Source: Mortierella alpina
Taxonomy: Eukaryota; Mortierellomycota; Mortierellomycetes; Mortierellales; Mortierellaceae
Reading direction: 5' to 3'
Length of the DNA stretch: 64,000 nt
Assembly: GCA_029449245.1 (NCBI GenBank)
Contig: JANATF010000003.1
Location: 2,046,001-2,110,000, forward strand
Part shown: positions 14,007 through 26,858 of the stretch, piece by piece
Numbering within the stretch: the first letter of the stretch is position 1
How the letters are laid out: each line of letters starts with the position of its first letter
Notes under the pieces: generated by a model
What the model was told of the DNA's origin: nothing
Seen by the model: only the letters and a program-made list of their open reading frames with translations
Database searches by the model: none
Position numbers and translations under genes: made by a program

Positions 14007-17000
14007 TTACTGTTGACGACTACTCTGACGAGAATGTGTCAAGGCGCCAGCTCGAGGGACATTCAGGTTCATGGCCTGTAATGCTTCCATGCTTAGCTCC
14101 GAATACAGGTGCGACATTGGACGATCCGGCCGATCAGGGCGCGTCCTGCGCATACCAGAGCGAAGGCCGCGGATAGCATCATCCAAATGCCCGTCTCTGA
14201 TTGCTGCCAGAGATACTCCTCCGGCAACGCGATTCTATTTGAATGGGACGTTTTTAGGACAAGAGCAAAGTATATAGAAGGATCAAGACATGATGTGAGG
14301 CAAATTCGTCTTTTTTTTTCTTACCCTGGTACTCGCTAGTTGTTGGCTCTTATTCAGTCTTTTGACCATGGCCTCATTTTCGAGCTGCGACTTTTGAAGC
14401 ATGGTCGAAAACGAGACTAGCATTCCGAAAAAGTCCTCGGGCTTGGTGGCACTTGGGTCCTCACCATAGAAGAGGAGCAGCTTTCTAAGGTCCTGCTCAA
14501 GACCCTGTCCTACCTGGACGATCTTTTGAATTCCTTCCTCGTTTGCCTCCGTGAATTTCTAGTTGTAAGGAGGGATTTTCGATAGAACATAGTCTCGTTA
14601 AGTCAAGCGCGAAGGATGAAGAGCAATGCCTTTCCTTCGGCACGTCCATTCCAGCACGAAGATTGGGCAACTCAAAAGGTCCGCTTACCTCCATCACTTC
14701 AATGAACTTGTCGTTGGGTGGAGATATTCTCATTTTGCGGAGAACACGAATCTCCTCCCGGATCTGGTTCATGCCTGCGACCAGGCTGTTGACCGAGTTC
14801 ATTAACGTCTGAACTGAAATGCGCGCTGCTGCTTCCAAGTGAGGGACCTCCTCTAGGAAACACAAAAGACTGGGATCTTTGGCCTGGATAGCTTTGGCCA
14901 GGTAATGGAGCAGCGTACTGGCTCCAGGTTTTGCGCTATCAGCACCCTTCGTGTCGCGAATCTGTAGGGAAGAGCAATCGTCAAGGCGAGCATGTTAATT
15001 TACAGCTGAAGCATTGTCAATGGATGCAGGTACTTCAAGATAGAAAAGGTATGGGCTCGCGTTATACCTTTAACAGAGCGTCCAGTTGAAAACCATACGC
15101 ATTTCCGCGGAAACTGGTAGCATTCAGATGGTTACCGATCAACAGCACCGTCTAAAAGGGACGTACATCAGGGAACTGGTTTAGCATTCTTCCTTGCCGG
15201 AATCATTTGCAAATGCTTTTGAATATCCTCGCTAATACCTTCAAAAGACTCTTCAGGCGCTTTGATCCTTGCAGCTCTTCGATGGTAAGCCGAAGTACAT
15301 CCATTTCCTACAGATGGCCAACACGGGTTAATACAACACGTTTCGATGGTTATGGATGTTGCAACATCACGATTTCATCGCGCCGCTATTCCCTACCGGC
15401 TTGAGTTCGCCAACTTCAATCTCGAGCCTGCGTCTAAAGATCATGCCAGACACGCGTTCCGAGAGACGGGGAATGTCTACGATCTGTCGAGAGATAGAGA
15501 AAACAAACGGAAAAGAATGGTATCGTCAGGATTAACAATATTTCTTACATAGTGCATACGTCCAAGCTTGAAGTAGAAAAGATGTGCCTACCTCTCGATA
15601 GAACTTTTCTGCATTTCCGAGACTTTCAAAGTCGCCCTCATACTCTTTGATGAGCTCGATCTACTCCAGCAACGTCCAAACAAATATATTCTGTTCAGCG
15701 AAAAAAAGTCGTGGTTTCACTGAAAGGGCTGCTGCCCATTTTCGTGCATTTTCGTATCATTGCTCGCTGCATGAACGCGATCCGTACCTCGTCACTGGTG
15801 GGGACGTATTGCTTGATGGCCTTGAGGTTCTCAATGCTCAGTTTATCGTCCAGGATCTCCATCAGCGCCACGCGGATTTCAGGATATGACACTTTGATTC
15901 TGGACAACATAATGGCTAAAAAAGTGATGAGAGCGCAAAGATATCAATGCACGGTATATGGCGAACGATATGAGAGAGACAGTAGGCGAAATGCTTCCTA
16001 TCATACCAATATTGTTGGCGCGGTTGACGCTAAACAGACTGACGGCCTTCTTCTTATCCGCGTTCATTGCGGCAGCTAGTTTTGTTCATAGAAACTAGTT
16101 AGACACAGTGACCTGAAAATGATGATAGCAACACTCACTCAGTCGACCGTTTTGATCACTACCTGCGGCGGCTGGCTGGTTCTTGCAGAACAACTGGTCA
16201 ATCTCCTCAAAGTCCAGCTCGACTGTGCTAAGATCCGAAGAGGGGTCGCAAATGTCTTTCCAAACCGTTTGTGTGATAGTGCCAGTCGGTAGCTTGTTCC
16301 AGAAGAGTTGCTATTCGCGTCAAAAAGTATCGTAAAGGAAGGAGTGTTCGAAAGTACGTTGTTAACAGAAAGATCGGTTTTCAAATTCCTTGTTCGTGGA
16401 GCACTCGGCTTTTGGTACTCACCTTCATTGGACGGGTGGGCTTGACAGACGGTGGGACCACCATTCCGAGCGGCCGCAATGGATTGGCGGTGCGATTGCC
16501 TGCCAAGAACACAGGCAGTGTGGGAATAGCACCCTCCAGCGCTGCGGCACCATGGACTTGGGGTCCTGTTGGTGGAGGTGGAGGCGGTGGTGGGGGTGGT
16601 AGTCCTGTTAAAGGTGCTTTTGGAGCCTTGCTTTCCGCCCCGGGAGGAGGTGGTGGTGGTGGAGGAGGAGGGGGTGGAGGTGCGGAAGCAGCTGCAGGCA
16701 CGGCGGCGACAGCTTCTGAGGTGATATCGCTCGATGTTTTGGGTGTTGGTAGTGTCGCAGATCGCCTGAGACTAGTAATAGGAGAAACAACGCCTGGTGT
16801 AAAGGGTGGGGGTGGAGGTGGAGGCGGTGGTGGCGGTGGAGGGGCACCGCCCACTGGTGGGCCTGCCGCAACAGACATTGGTGGATCACCTGGCTGGGGA
16901 CTCGAGACTGGAGGAGGAGGTGGGGGCGGTGGCGGTGGAGCGGATGTGTTGACTTGCATGGTCTCTGTCGCAACTGTTACAGGTACTGAAGGCGCTGCAG

Positions 17001-20000
17001 GCTGCGATGGTGGTGGCGGCGGCGGGAGCTGGGACGGTGCAGCAGATGCAGCGCCATTTGCTGCGGCGGCATACAGCCTGTGCTTGGGGCCAGGAGGGGG
17101 CGGGGGTGGAGGCAATGCGGGACGTCTAGTGCCGCCTGCTGTGCCTAGGACCCGCCTTCCTTGCTTGGGAGATGTCACTGGCGAGAACATCCCTCCAGAA
17201 GGCCGCTGTTGCTGCCCTGGACTAATAACACCCAGGCTGTGGATGTTCGAGTCCGACGTCGAGGGTTGCATGTCTCCCTCCTCTTGCTCCTCATCGACCT
17301 CCTCGGCCTGCCAGCCTTTGGCAGAAAGGGCTCTAATCTGCAACCTGAGGGTGCTGCGAGAGTTGGAGCGCTCTACTCTGCCTCCTGCGGCTCCTCCATT
17401 GATCACATCTTGCTGTCCAGAGGTAGAGTATGGCTGTGACACACCATCTTTGTCGTCAGATAGCTTTGCGGCCTCCAAAAGGAATAGAGTCTCTTTGAGT
17501 CCCTTGATCGTTTTCTCTCGGTCGGCAACAAGTGCCTGGAGTTCGTTCAACTAAATGTTCAAGAGATAGAGCCATGAGTAGACGATCTAATTGTTGCGAA
17601 TGGTTTCCTCAGTATACGCAATATATCAGTGCATACCTTCAACATGACATCCTTGAGACTTCCGCGGAGAGAAAGCACCTCCTCTGTGGGTGTCAAACCA
17701 ACAGAGCTCTCCTTTCGGAGTCTCTCCAACTCATCCTTGAGCTCAATAATCTCCTCATCCTTTCGAGCTAGTGCCTCAAAGGTCTTTGAAAGCTGGAGAG
17801 AGCTTTCCGTCTGGCTCGGTTGGTTGGTATGATCATCCTCTGTTACAGCGGGCAGTCGCTCGCCCATGGCGCTCTCATAGCGCGTGCAAACGATTTGGAG
17901 TGCGCGTTTGAGATACGCGATCTCTTTCTGGCAACTATCTGCCAGGCTGGTAGCTTCGGCAGTCTGCTTGTGTAAAGGGTGCCAATTTTCCACAAGGAAT
18001 CACACACGAGGGCAGAGTTAGTTGTCGATAGCAAAACGGACACTCTGCTCAGGCTTTCATAGCCACCAGGAAGTCCATGGTTTGAAGGCCGAGTGCGAAT
18101 GTCTTGCGTACCTTGCTCTTCTGCATTTGAACCTCAGTCACCATCGCATTCCAGCGCGTGCTGTCGATTTCCTTAGACCTCTCAGTCTTGCGAGGCTCAT
18201 CATCCTAACATTCAGCAAGAGCTACAGGTCAGTAGCTATAATCATCCGTGGAGCGTATGGAGCTGAAAGCCCAAAAAAGTCGATTGACACACGACACTCA
18301 CAGTGACGAGCTCGGCCTTGTCCTTGTACTTTTTCTCCATCCTTTCGATGGTCTCCCGAAGCTGAACAACCTCCTTTTCCTTTTGAACCAATCTCTGTAC
18401 CACTCCCGCATGATTCTAAAACGCAAGCAAGCGAGTCATCAACATACAACGGCACGTATATGAGGAGTTTGGTCGCATGAGGCGGACGCCTGGGAAGGAG
18501 AAGTACGAACAGAAACACTGCAAAGTACAAAAAAACGAAAAGAGAAAAAAACAACAACATGCAACATTTACCTCGCGCTTGCCGAATGACGCCGGTAGCT
18601 CGCTCTCGGACCCATCTCGCATATCTCTACCACCTGCAAACTTTGACTGCTGCAGCTGTAATTGGCGCAATTGAGCCTTGGCATCTTCAGCTTCCTGTCT
18701 AGCAGTTGCAAGTTCCTTCTGCGACTTTTCAGCATCCTCGCGCATGTCCTCAATATCTCGCTTTAGGCCTTCAAGCTCGAAATCGATAAAGCTGTGTCTG
18801 CGGCTTGATCCCAAAGATGCAGAGGACATGGATGCTGACGACGAGGAGCCAAGGCCAGAATCCGCCAGTGAGAGGATAAGATTGCGCTTTCCCACGATGT
18901 GCTGGATTCCCTGCAGAAAGTCATCCTGGCAGCTGGCCCAATCCTTCTCGAGATCTCGAATCTGGAATACGCGTTCGCCAAACTTTTCGACAATGGTCCA
19001 CAGATCCTCTTTGAATTGACTAGAAAGGTAGTAATGGTTAAACACCAAATCGCACGAAAAGAACTTTTGGCAGGGCGTAACAACGTTGGTTCACGTACGG
19101 ACTCTGTCTTGCAATTGTGTCGGCCACCTCTTGATCCTCCTCCTCCTCCGCCTCTTCCTGGGGTAGCGAGGACACAGCAGCATTGGCATACTGCTGCAGT
19201 GTTTGGACGATACGTGGATACAACTCATCGTCAACAGGTCCTAGGTTAGCAAGAATGTTGACCAGTTCAGAATTCTGGCCGTCTTGGGAGGCTTTGATCC
19301 GTTCTGTCTCAAAAACGCGCTCTTGGAGGTCCACCCAATCCTCGTGCCTCTCATCCTCATAGACATTGATTTGGATCAAGAGCGATTCCGGAGGCGACTG
19401 CATTTTGAGTGTTTGGAAGACATCCTCCAGTCCGCGTCGGCGCAACTCATTCCTCAGAGATATACGATCATCCAGCGCCGCTGGCGAGTTGGCGAGTGCG
19501 TTCATCAGACTGAGGCAGGCAGTCCTGTATTCCCATTCAAATCCATCCTCGCTTCCTCCCTCTGCATCGATTGATACCGGTGCTGCCAGTGTTTGTACAA
19601 GATATTCAAAACGAAAGCGTTCTTCATGGGCAACTCTGAAGTCCGAGAGTGCCATCAGCACCAGACGGTGGGACTCTGGCGCCATGACACAGAGGGCAGC
19701 CAGCACCTCTGCAACTTTGGTGCGAAGTTTCCTGTTCGTGGTGTATAAACAGTAGGAGATGTGTGCAACCAGGGAGGGCGATCGGAGGACTTGAGTAAAG
19801 CCGGGCTACAAAGACAGAAAAGAGGAGAGATGTGGGAACCAGCGGCTTTTTCAATGAATATTCTTGCTGATAGCAGTGTAGTGGGATGTTGGGATGAACA
19901 CCGAAAAGGATTGATCTTGTGTATTACCTCTGTATTCATAAGCACTCGAAGACACTGTACGCATTCCGACTGCAAGGTCTCATCAAGATCGTTCGCCTTT

Positions 20001-22393
20001 CCACCACGTTGTTTGATCGCTGTCTTGTCCAAGACATTCTCCAGAGCCCTGAAGCCCCTGCCGTCCAAAAACTGCCGGATCCACGACAACTTTGCGGTGG
20101 CGAGCGCGATACGGAGGCTTAAAAGATGCTTGGCGAGAATTTTTTGATTCGTTGTTCTAGCCATAGCAAATTGTCAATCGCGTTAATTACACGTTTAGAA
20201 GGTCAAGAAATGAGGCACTTGATAGTGACACGAGAAATGGTCGTACTTGCTTAAGAGCTGGTCAATATAGAACTGCGGCGAGTCATCCAGGGGTTCGTCA
20301 ATAGAGTCCGCGTCTGGTTGCGGGGTGGAGCCAAACCAGCTCGACCAGAGCGATCCTGCAGCGGCCATAGTGGGGGACATAGGACGGTCTGCTCCAGTGA
20401 GTTTGGGAGATCCTGGAGCACCATCATCCGCCGTGGTTCCATCGTAAGATCCCGCCAGACTGGACCAGGAGGAGTAACGCGAATGCCTGTTCGCGGCAGG
20501 AGCAGAGTTGTCGGGCTCGATAAAGGATACGCGGGAAGATATCGAGCCAATGAATCTGTTCCGGTTGTTGGCAGTCCTGCCATTCGTTCCTCCTATATGA
20601 CCTCCGGTCTGAGCAGCATAAGGGTCTGGCGATGCCACTCTATCCTTTTGCTGCTGCATTTGCTGATTCTGCAGGATCAATGCCGCCTTCTTTTCGCGGG
20701 AAAACTGCATCATGCTCTCGCGTACATTATCTTTAATGTTGAGGTCGTTCTTGAGAATGTGCAAGTATGTGCAATATGTTAGCAGACGGCGAAAACTCGA
20801 ATACTCCTCAACCATTACGCGCGGATGACTTACCAAGAGCGCGACGAATGATTCGCTCAATTCCTCGTCAGTCATATCATTCACTTCCGATGAAGCGCTG
20901 CTGGGCATTTCGAATCCTCCTGGTCTGGATATGATGCTGGATATGCTGTTCTGTCCCACGATGGAGTACCTCTTCCTTTCCTGACTCTTTTTGTCCTTCT
21001 TTTCCTGAGGGGCGAGCCATCCAGTCAAGGCAGAAGGGTCAAAGAGCGAGCTCAGTCTCGACCCTGGGATCATACTCTGCCGTTGCCTTTGCGTGTTTCT
21101 CGTGACAGTATCTGTCGAATTGTCATGGTCTCCTCCGGCACCGAACGATGGATGGTGGATTGATGTGGAGGCGAGTGGGATGGGGGCAGAAATTTCTCGT
21201 GTCGCAGCTGGTTGTGAGGGCGTAGCAGAGCTGCCGAAAAGGCCATAAACAGCCATCGACAAAGGTCGGGCTCCTGTCCAGCCAGAGATTCGCGAGGTCA
21301 CAGACTCGACCTTGGCAATCCAAGAGTCGGGCACGGTGAGAAGGAAATGGTAGTCAGTGATCTGCTGGCTAATGAGGAGCTCTCTGTTTTCCTTCAGCAG
21401 CTCAAACGGACTTTCATCGTCAGCCAGCTGCTTCTCTTCTGTAGAGTGTGCAAAAAAGGGGGTAAAAGTGCTTGCTATGGTTAATACAGTTCTCATATCC
21501 CTTTCATGCAGTTCGTCGAGTTGGATTGCGCACATGACCCCCTTTCTGGTCTCGTTGGCTAATGACCACCCGACAGCTATATCAACAAGTATCCATGACT
21601 ATAGCACACTCCCAACAAACGACACAGAGCATGGAGTTATGTTACCTTCAGTGCCCTCTTCGTTCACCTTGATCTGCGAAAAGATGTAATCGGATGGCCG
21701 TACAGCAGAACCGCCTGTGGACGACTCCTCCAAAGCCTGTAGACCCATTTCCTGCGTCATAATGTCGACCACTTGGCGCGCTTTCATTGTAGGCAGCACA
21801 TGAATCTGACGGTAGTGTGACTCTGGGACAGTGGGCACATGGCGAAAAAGCACCGGCAGGGTGTACTGAAGGTTGACGAGTTTGAATACGGTAGCGTCTG
21901 GGTTCTTTAGGAGCTCTTGATGTCGTCCTTGGATCTCCTTGAGCGGCGTCTCTGGAGCCAAAACGCCTACACAGCACATCGTGATGCCGTAAAAGAATGT
22001 CTGCACCGTCAGTTCTCGTTCACGAGACAACCACGCCTGGCAGGCTCTTGTCTGCTTTTTCAGATGCAATGAGAGCTCAGCGACTCACCTTGATCGAGTG
22101 CATACAGCTCGTGATATGTTAACGACGCTACTCACGCGAGAGCAGAAAAAAATCGTGTTAGGATGCGTGTGAACAGCGCCTTATCGTACCTGAAAGATCA
22201 ACCATGCCCCCTTCCAAGTCGTACCCTTTCGAGGCATCGCCACCTCCACAATCGCCCATTCTTCAGTGCTGTACAGTGGGTTATCCTCGGCTAGAGCAGC
22301 GAGAAGGTCGCCCACGGTAGCATCCTCGTCAAGGAACGTAGCCTCGACCGAATGATCGGGGGTAAGGACCTGTATGATGTCCTGCTTCCCCAT
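14007..22393 (-). CDS. Diaphanous-related formin with RA-like N-terminus, GBD/FH3, coiled coil, FH1, FH2 and DAD
   Basis: A formin nucleates and elongates unbranched actin filaments. Many exons join to roughly 2,000-2,200 residues. Exon 1 (22393-22190) and the exon around 22050-21650 have ubiquitin-fold/RA-like segments (VEATFLDEDATVGDLLAAL; IHVLPTMKARQVVDIM). GBD/FH3 follows (LNIKDNVRESMMQFSREKK; WIRQFLDGRGFRALENVL), then a coiled coil (19040-17640) and an FH1 with five or six polyproline runs (17550-16424). FH2 runs from QLFWNKLPTGTI through FEEIDQLFCKN to the core GNHLNATSFRGNAYGFQLD. The last exon carries a DAD-like HLDDAIRGLRSGMRRTRPD and stops at 14007-14009. GBD plus DAD implies autoinhibition relieved by a Rho GTPase; the RA-like extension suggests a second small-GTPase input. 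Uncertain points: the short second exon near 22100 and its acceptor. FH2 and FH1 are certain. Confidence 0.88.
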
Positions 22394-23099
22394 TGTCCTC
22401 TATCTGTGCGATGCCGTTCGTATATTGTGTTATTGCTATTGTTGTTATCTGTGGTGTCCTGGACTTTTATAAAGTGAAGGGCTCCTGGTATAAGCTGCGT
22501 GTGAGTCTGTAAGCGTGGCAGTGTGCAGGTGTGAGGGTTTAAGGTTTAAGCAGGCGTTCCTGGATGTCTCGCTTGAAGTGTGTGCAAAGGAGGATGAGCA
22601 GCAAATGTGGAAAGCGAATGAATGAGAATGTAGAAGAGAATGAGAGAAGCGAAAGAGAGAAAAGACGGTTCGACTACGCCGAGGATTCAAGCAGACAAAC
22701 TGCTGCTTCTTGTCGCTGCAGGTCAAGCGCTCGGCCCTTTGAAGGAGGACGAGGACGGAGGTCATCAAGTCATGTTGGCCTGACCTGCCCCTATTTCCCC
22801 CTTTTTTTCTCTCTCATTCGCTCATTTTTCAAACAGCACAACATAATGCGATGCGCGTGGATGGACAGGCACAGAGAGACACAACGACGTCAAGTTCAAA
22901 ATTACGGTTATTCTTTTGAGATCAGCAGGGCAGGCTACCCTTGGTATTTATACCCATGCCTGTATGTGAGACGACAGCAAGGAGGTACAGTGAAGGCTAT
23001 GTACAGCAGGGAAGTGTGCGTGGCAATCGGTTCTGCGCTGTCAACCCATATCACATAGAAAGCAGCATCATCAACTTTTCCATATATCCACTGAGATCG
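22394..23099. promoter_or_regulatory. Formin upstream region and BRAT1-like gene 3' flank
   Basis: These 706 bp hold the formin promoter/5' UTR and the 3' end of the next gene on the same strand. There are purine-rich stretches (about 22610-22670) but no recognisable gene. Confidence 0.4.
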
Positions 23100-26000
23100 C
23101 TAGTAGCAGTCCAGGACGTTGTTGCCATCGTTGGGCTTCTCGCTTTCCGCCATCACCACATCCTCCACGCGCTCAACGTTCAGGACCTCCTCATAAAGTC
23201 GCTCCACGGATGTTGTCGCGTCTAGACGCTCATAGTCCAGGCTCGAGAGTACGGCATAGAAAGCTGCATGGGGATGCTGCTGGGGAACGTGTTCTGATTT
23301 CGCCTCTGACAAACGCTCCCCTGCCGCTGCAGATCTCTTGCGTTGCAACTCCTCCTCGCCCTGATCACCCAACACCCGGTATCCACCATTGTCCTCCTGC
23401 GACGCGTCCAATCGCTCCTCAATGGACGCTTTGATATTTTTCAGAGCCTCGACGCTTGCCAACCGCACCATCCTGGAAGAATCTTGCGTCGCCTCCACGA
23501 GGATCTGATCGCCTTTGATGTCGTAGAACCACCAAGTCGATGGCCGAGGTGGGGGAGCATCTTCTTGTATCTGGCTATCAGTATCCTTGAGCCGCTTTGC
23601 AGCTCTCACTCTATAGTCCGTTTTCTCATCAAGCGCCAGGCAATGCTCCCAAACTGCCGCTATAAAATCGCACGCCCTAATCCTGACTTCCCAGTCAGCA
23701 TCATCCAACGTCAAACGCGACATGAACTTTGCGCTAGTTGTGGTACGCGATGAAAGTTAGTTCCTTCTGGTCTATCCATCATGAAATGTGCTGTTCAATG
23801 CATATATATATAGTGCCAAGTTGATTTGATGCCTTACTCTACAAAAAGGTCGGTTCCATTGACCATCAAGATCGATCCTGACTCGCGCTCGCTTACCAGG
23901 CAAACCATAGCATCCAGCACGGCTCGTCGAACAAATGCCTCACTGTCCCGGATCAGTACCGGCAGCTGTCCGCTGAGTCTTTTGTCTAAACTTTTTAAGC
24001 ACATGCCATTCCAACCCCGAGAGTCCCGCATTACGATCTCGAAGGCATGCACACTAGCCGCGCGAACATAGGCCTCTTCATCCGAGAGTTTTTGATAAAT
24101 CGATTCTAGGAGATCGTGTTTCAGCGCCCAGTCCACTCCATGATTAGGTCCACCCTAAAGGAAATAGTATAGACGATAGTGTAAGAAATGTGACATACGT
24201 GTTTAGTTGGTTTGGAAACCGTTTTCTACTTCACATACCGTTACAAAGAGATTTCCGATGAACTCGACCACATTGTCCCGAATATCCCACTCCATATCGT
24301 ACAGTTTAAGACCGAGACCGGATGCCAGCTCCTGCCCTATATTCTACAACGATCGATATCAGGGGAATGTTTATGAATGACAATGCCAACGTCAATGGTG
24401 CATTTTGTCATTTGGTACCAAGGCAACACAGCTTACCTCGGTCACGAGCATCTTGCCGAGAGTGTCGCTGTCAAAGAAGTCCAGGAGTGCAGTAAGAATC
24501 AAACGCAACGATGTGCTGCCACTCGTAGGTCGCTTGATGAGCCCGAGAATGACGTTCATGACACTTGCGAAAAGTTGCTCATCCAGTAGCTGTCCGTTTT
24601 GAACTTTGGTCTTGAGTGCGATGGGCAGTGTTGCCAAGCAAGCCTTAAAGACCCTTTGATCCGAGCAGAGGTGTTGATTGTGCAGAATGGAGAGCACCAT
24701 ATTGATGGCAACACTCTTTTCGACCGCCAATGGGAACAGCAGCGCCAGGCCTTGTAGTGCCTTGAGCGCTGAGAGAACGATGGTTTTTGGTAGAGTGCCC
24801 CCCCTTGATCCACTGCCACGAACTGGTTTGACATGACTATGTGTCCAGACCAAATCCTGAAAGCCAGGCTGGTTCAGTTTCGTAGCGAGCTTTCCATAGC
24901 CCGGAATAACGATGGCAGTCGCGTGAAAGTGGCTTCCAGCAGGTCCGTGGGCCTTGGTGGTGTCCTGCATGGCCTGAATGATCCAAAGAATTGTTGAGAG
25001 TATGGTGTCCACAAAGTGTGACGCGCTGAGGTCGCTAAGCTGCCTTAATGGTTTGATCATAGCATCAAGGATTCCCGTTGCCACATGCAGAGCCTTCAGG
25101 GAGTCCGTAAGAACCATCAGAGAGAGCACGTCGTGCTCTAGCAGGTGTTTAAAACCTAACATTCATATGTGTAAGTCAGCGATAGATCTATTATCGTCCC
25201 TACAAAGTTACAATTCCTGCACATCATATTAACCAACTCACATTCGGCCAAAGGCTGGGCTTCTGATCTGTCTATGTCCATGCTGTTTGCCTGTGGTGCA
25301 TCCTTTCCCAAGATTCTCAGGGGCTGAGCGGTCGATTCCAGCAAGATGGAAAGAACATCCAACGCTCTACTGCGTACCAGACGCGAGTCGTCCATGAGCA
25401 GATCCATGTAATTAAAAAACTATGGGTGAGGTAAAGATCGTTAACGTTTTGACGAGCAAGCTAATTTGGCATGCGCAGTAAAATTAGACCATTCCTTACC
25501 AGTTGACTTTGCTGCAGAAAAACTGTCCCGCGGTCAGACCTAGAATCTGTCACCATCCAGAGAAACTCCAGGCCAGCAACTCGATTCCGCTCCGAGTCGT
25601 GGTCCGTCATCATGGTGTGGATCAGCTTGTAGAGAGAGATGGACTCTAAAAGGATGTTCATCAGCGTGTCATGGGCCGTGAGTTGTTGCTCTTTCATGCT
25701 TCGATTTTCGATGATAGCAACAAGAAATTGGCAAGCAGCTGTAAGCACCTAGTTGTGATGCAAGTCGTAGTGAAAAACAGATCACCATTAGCAGGGAAAG
25801 GCCGATTATCACCTAGCATCGCAGCGCGTCAATGCAACTTACATATGTGCTGGTATCTTGGAGTGCTGCTGCAACCATGCCTGAGCATCTGCCTGTCGAT
25901 AGTAACCTAAACGTGGGCAGGCTTAGTGTTAGAGGCCACCAAGATCGCAAAGTAGTGCGTCAAACTCTTCCTCCACGTACCATTCAGCGCCGCTGTCGTT

Positions 26001-26543
26001 TTTGACAACATATTGCAAGGCGAACCAACAGGAATAGCGCACCAGGGCTTCCTCGCCATGTGTGTTTTCTATTATGTACGACAATATCGATGGGTGCAGA
26101 GTCTCCAGTTGCTTCCAAAAACTGGCGGTGCTGTTGGTGTCGTACTGCAAACAATATCCAAGAATTCGCAGTGCCACGCAGCTAACGCGATAGTCCTGCC
26201 CTGGTGCCAGACAGGCCTGCATAGTGGGAAAGGAACATTTCGTTTAGTTGGAAACCACAAAGCACCAGCGAGGCTCGCCATTCTTTCTGCATTGTCAGTT
26301 GCAAAAAGGAGAAGAAATGGTATGTGACCATGCCTGAAATGTGCCTAGAATATCCCACTCGATCAACAGGGTGTGCATCAGAGCAGGATCTCTCTGTGCA
26401 ATGAACGCAGACACGTACGAAAGCACCTTCTCGTGGCGAGCGTCGTCAACGATGGTTTTTGGCATCGTGGGCAGTGCCTCGATCACCCGCCTGAGCTCCT
26501 CGAGAGTGTCTGCCGAGCTGGCATCAGGACCTTGATGCACCAT
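23100..26543 (-). CDS. BRAT1: BRAT1-like HEAT-repeat protein ending in Cys-Tyr
   Basis: Nine exons join in frame to 903 residues: 26543-26334, 26216-25981, 25906-25843, 25748-25500, 25419-25242, 25155-24437, 24343-24239, 24154-23838 and 23733-23100. Human BRAT1 is 821. The protein is a solenoid of paired helices; diagnostic blocks are WDIRDNVVEFIGNL, EAYVRAASVHAFEIVMRDS and DADWEVRIRACDFIAAVWEH, the repeated W-[DE]-[IV]-R pattern seen in BRAT1 HEAT repeats. The C-terminus is NNVLDCY followed by stop. In animal BRAT1 a conserved C-terminal tail with a cysteine is reported to occupy the INTS11 active site and coordinate its metal ions; the tail here has a penultimate Cys. The first intron appears to use a GC-AG donor (cag|gcatgg). 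The gene shares a 315-bp upstream gap with the cystathionine beta-lyase gene. Homology is good by pattern; function is inferred. Confidence 0.75.
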
Positions 26544-26858
26544 AGTTGTAATTGACAAAACGATGGAGAATGTTACAGGCGAGTCTATTACTCGACCAGC
26601 CAAAAGCACGCAAGCAAATAAAAAGTGACTTTGATCGAATAAGGTTGGGGCGGTGATGACTCTTTTCAGCCCAGTGGTCAGCATATAAGGCTTGTTCTCT
26701 CTTGTCACTCTACCATTCCTCACACCCTCTTTTCTCTTGCCATTGCCAACAGCAGCAATCAACAGCAACAACAACAGCAGCAGCTATCACCCAAACAAGA
26801 CGCCAAGCACTCCTAGCTCTCCCAGCTCCCCTACCTCCTTACACATATATCTCCCACC
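26544..26858. promoter_or_regulatory. Bidirectional promoter, BRAT1-like / cystathionine beta-lyase
   Basis: Only 315 bp separate two divergent start codons. The right half is rich in caacag repeats (about 26755-26790) in the 5' leader of the lyase gene. No defined factor site is assigned. Confidence 0.5.

Noticed and set aside
16412-17554. Long plus-strand glycine-rich open frame (about 380 codons)
   Set aside because: It is the complement of the polyproline FH1 exon of the formin: CCN runs read as GGN on the other strand. The minus-strand reading has the conserved formin context.
20760-20840. Intron in the formin GBD suggested by a gtaagt sequence
   Set aside because: The nearest acceptors would make an intron of only about 27-36 nt, and reading through keeps a conserved helical sequence, so gtaagt is coding here.
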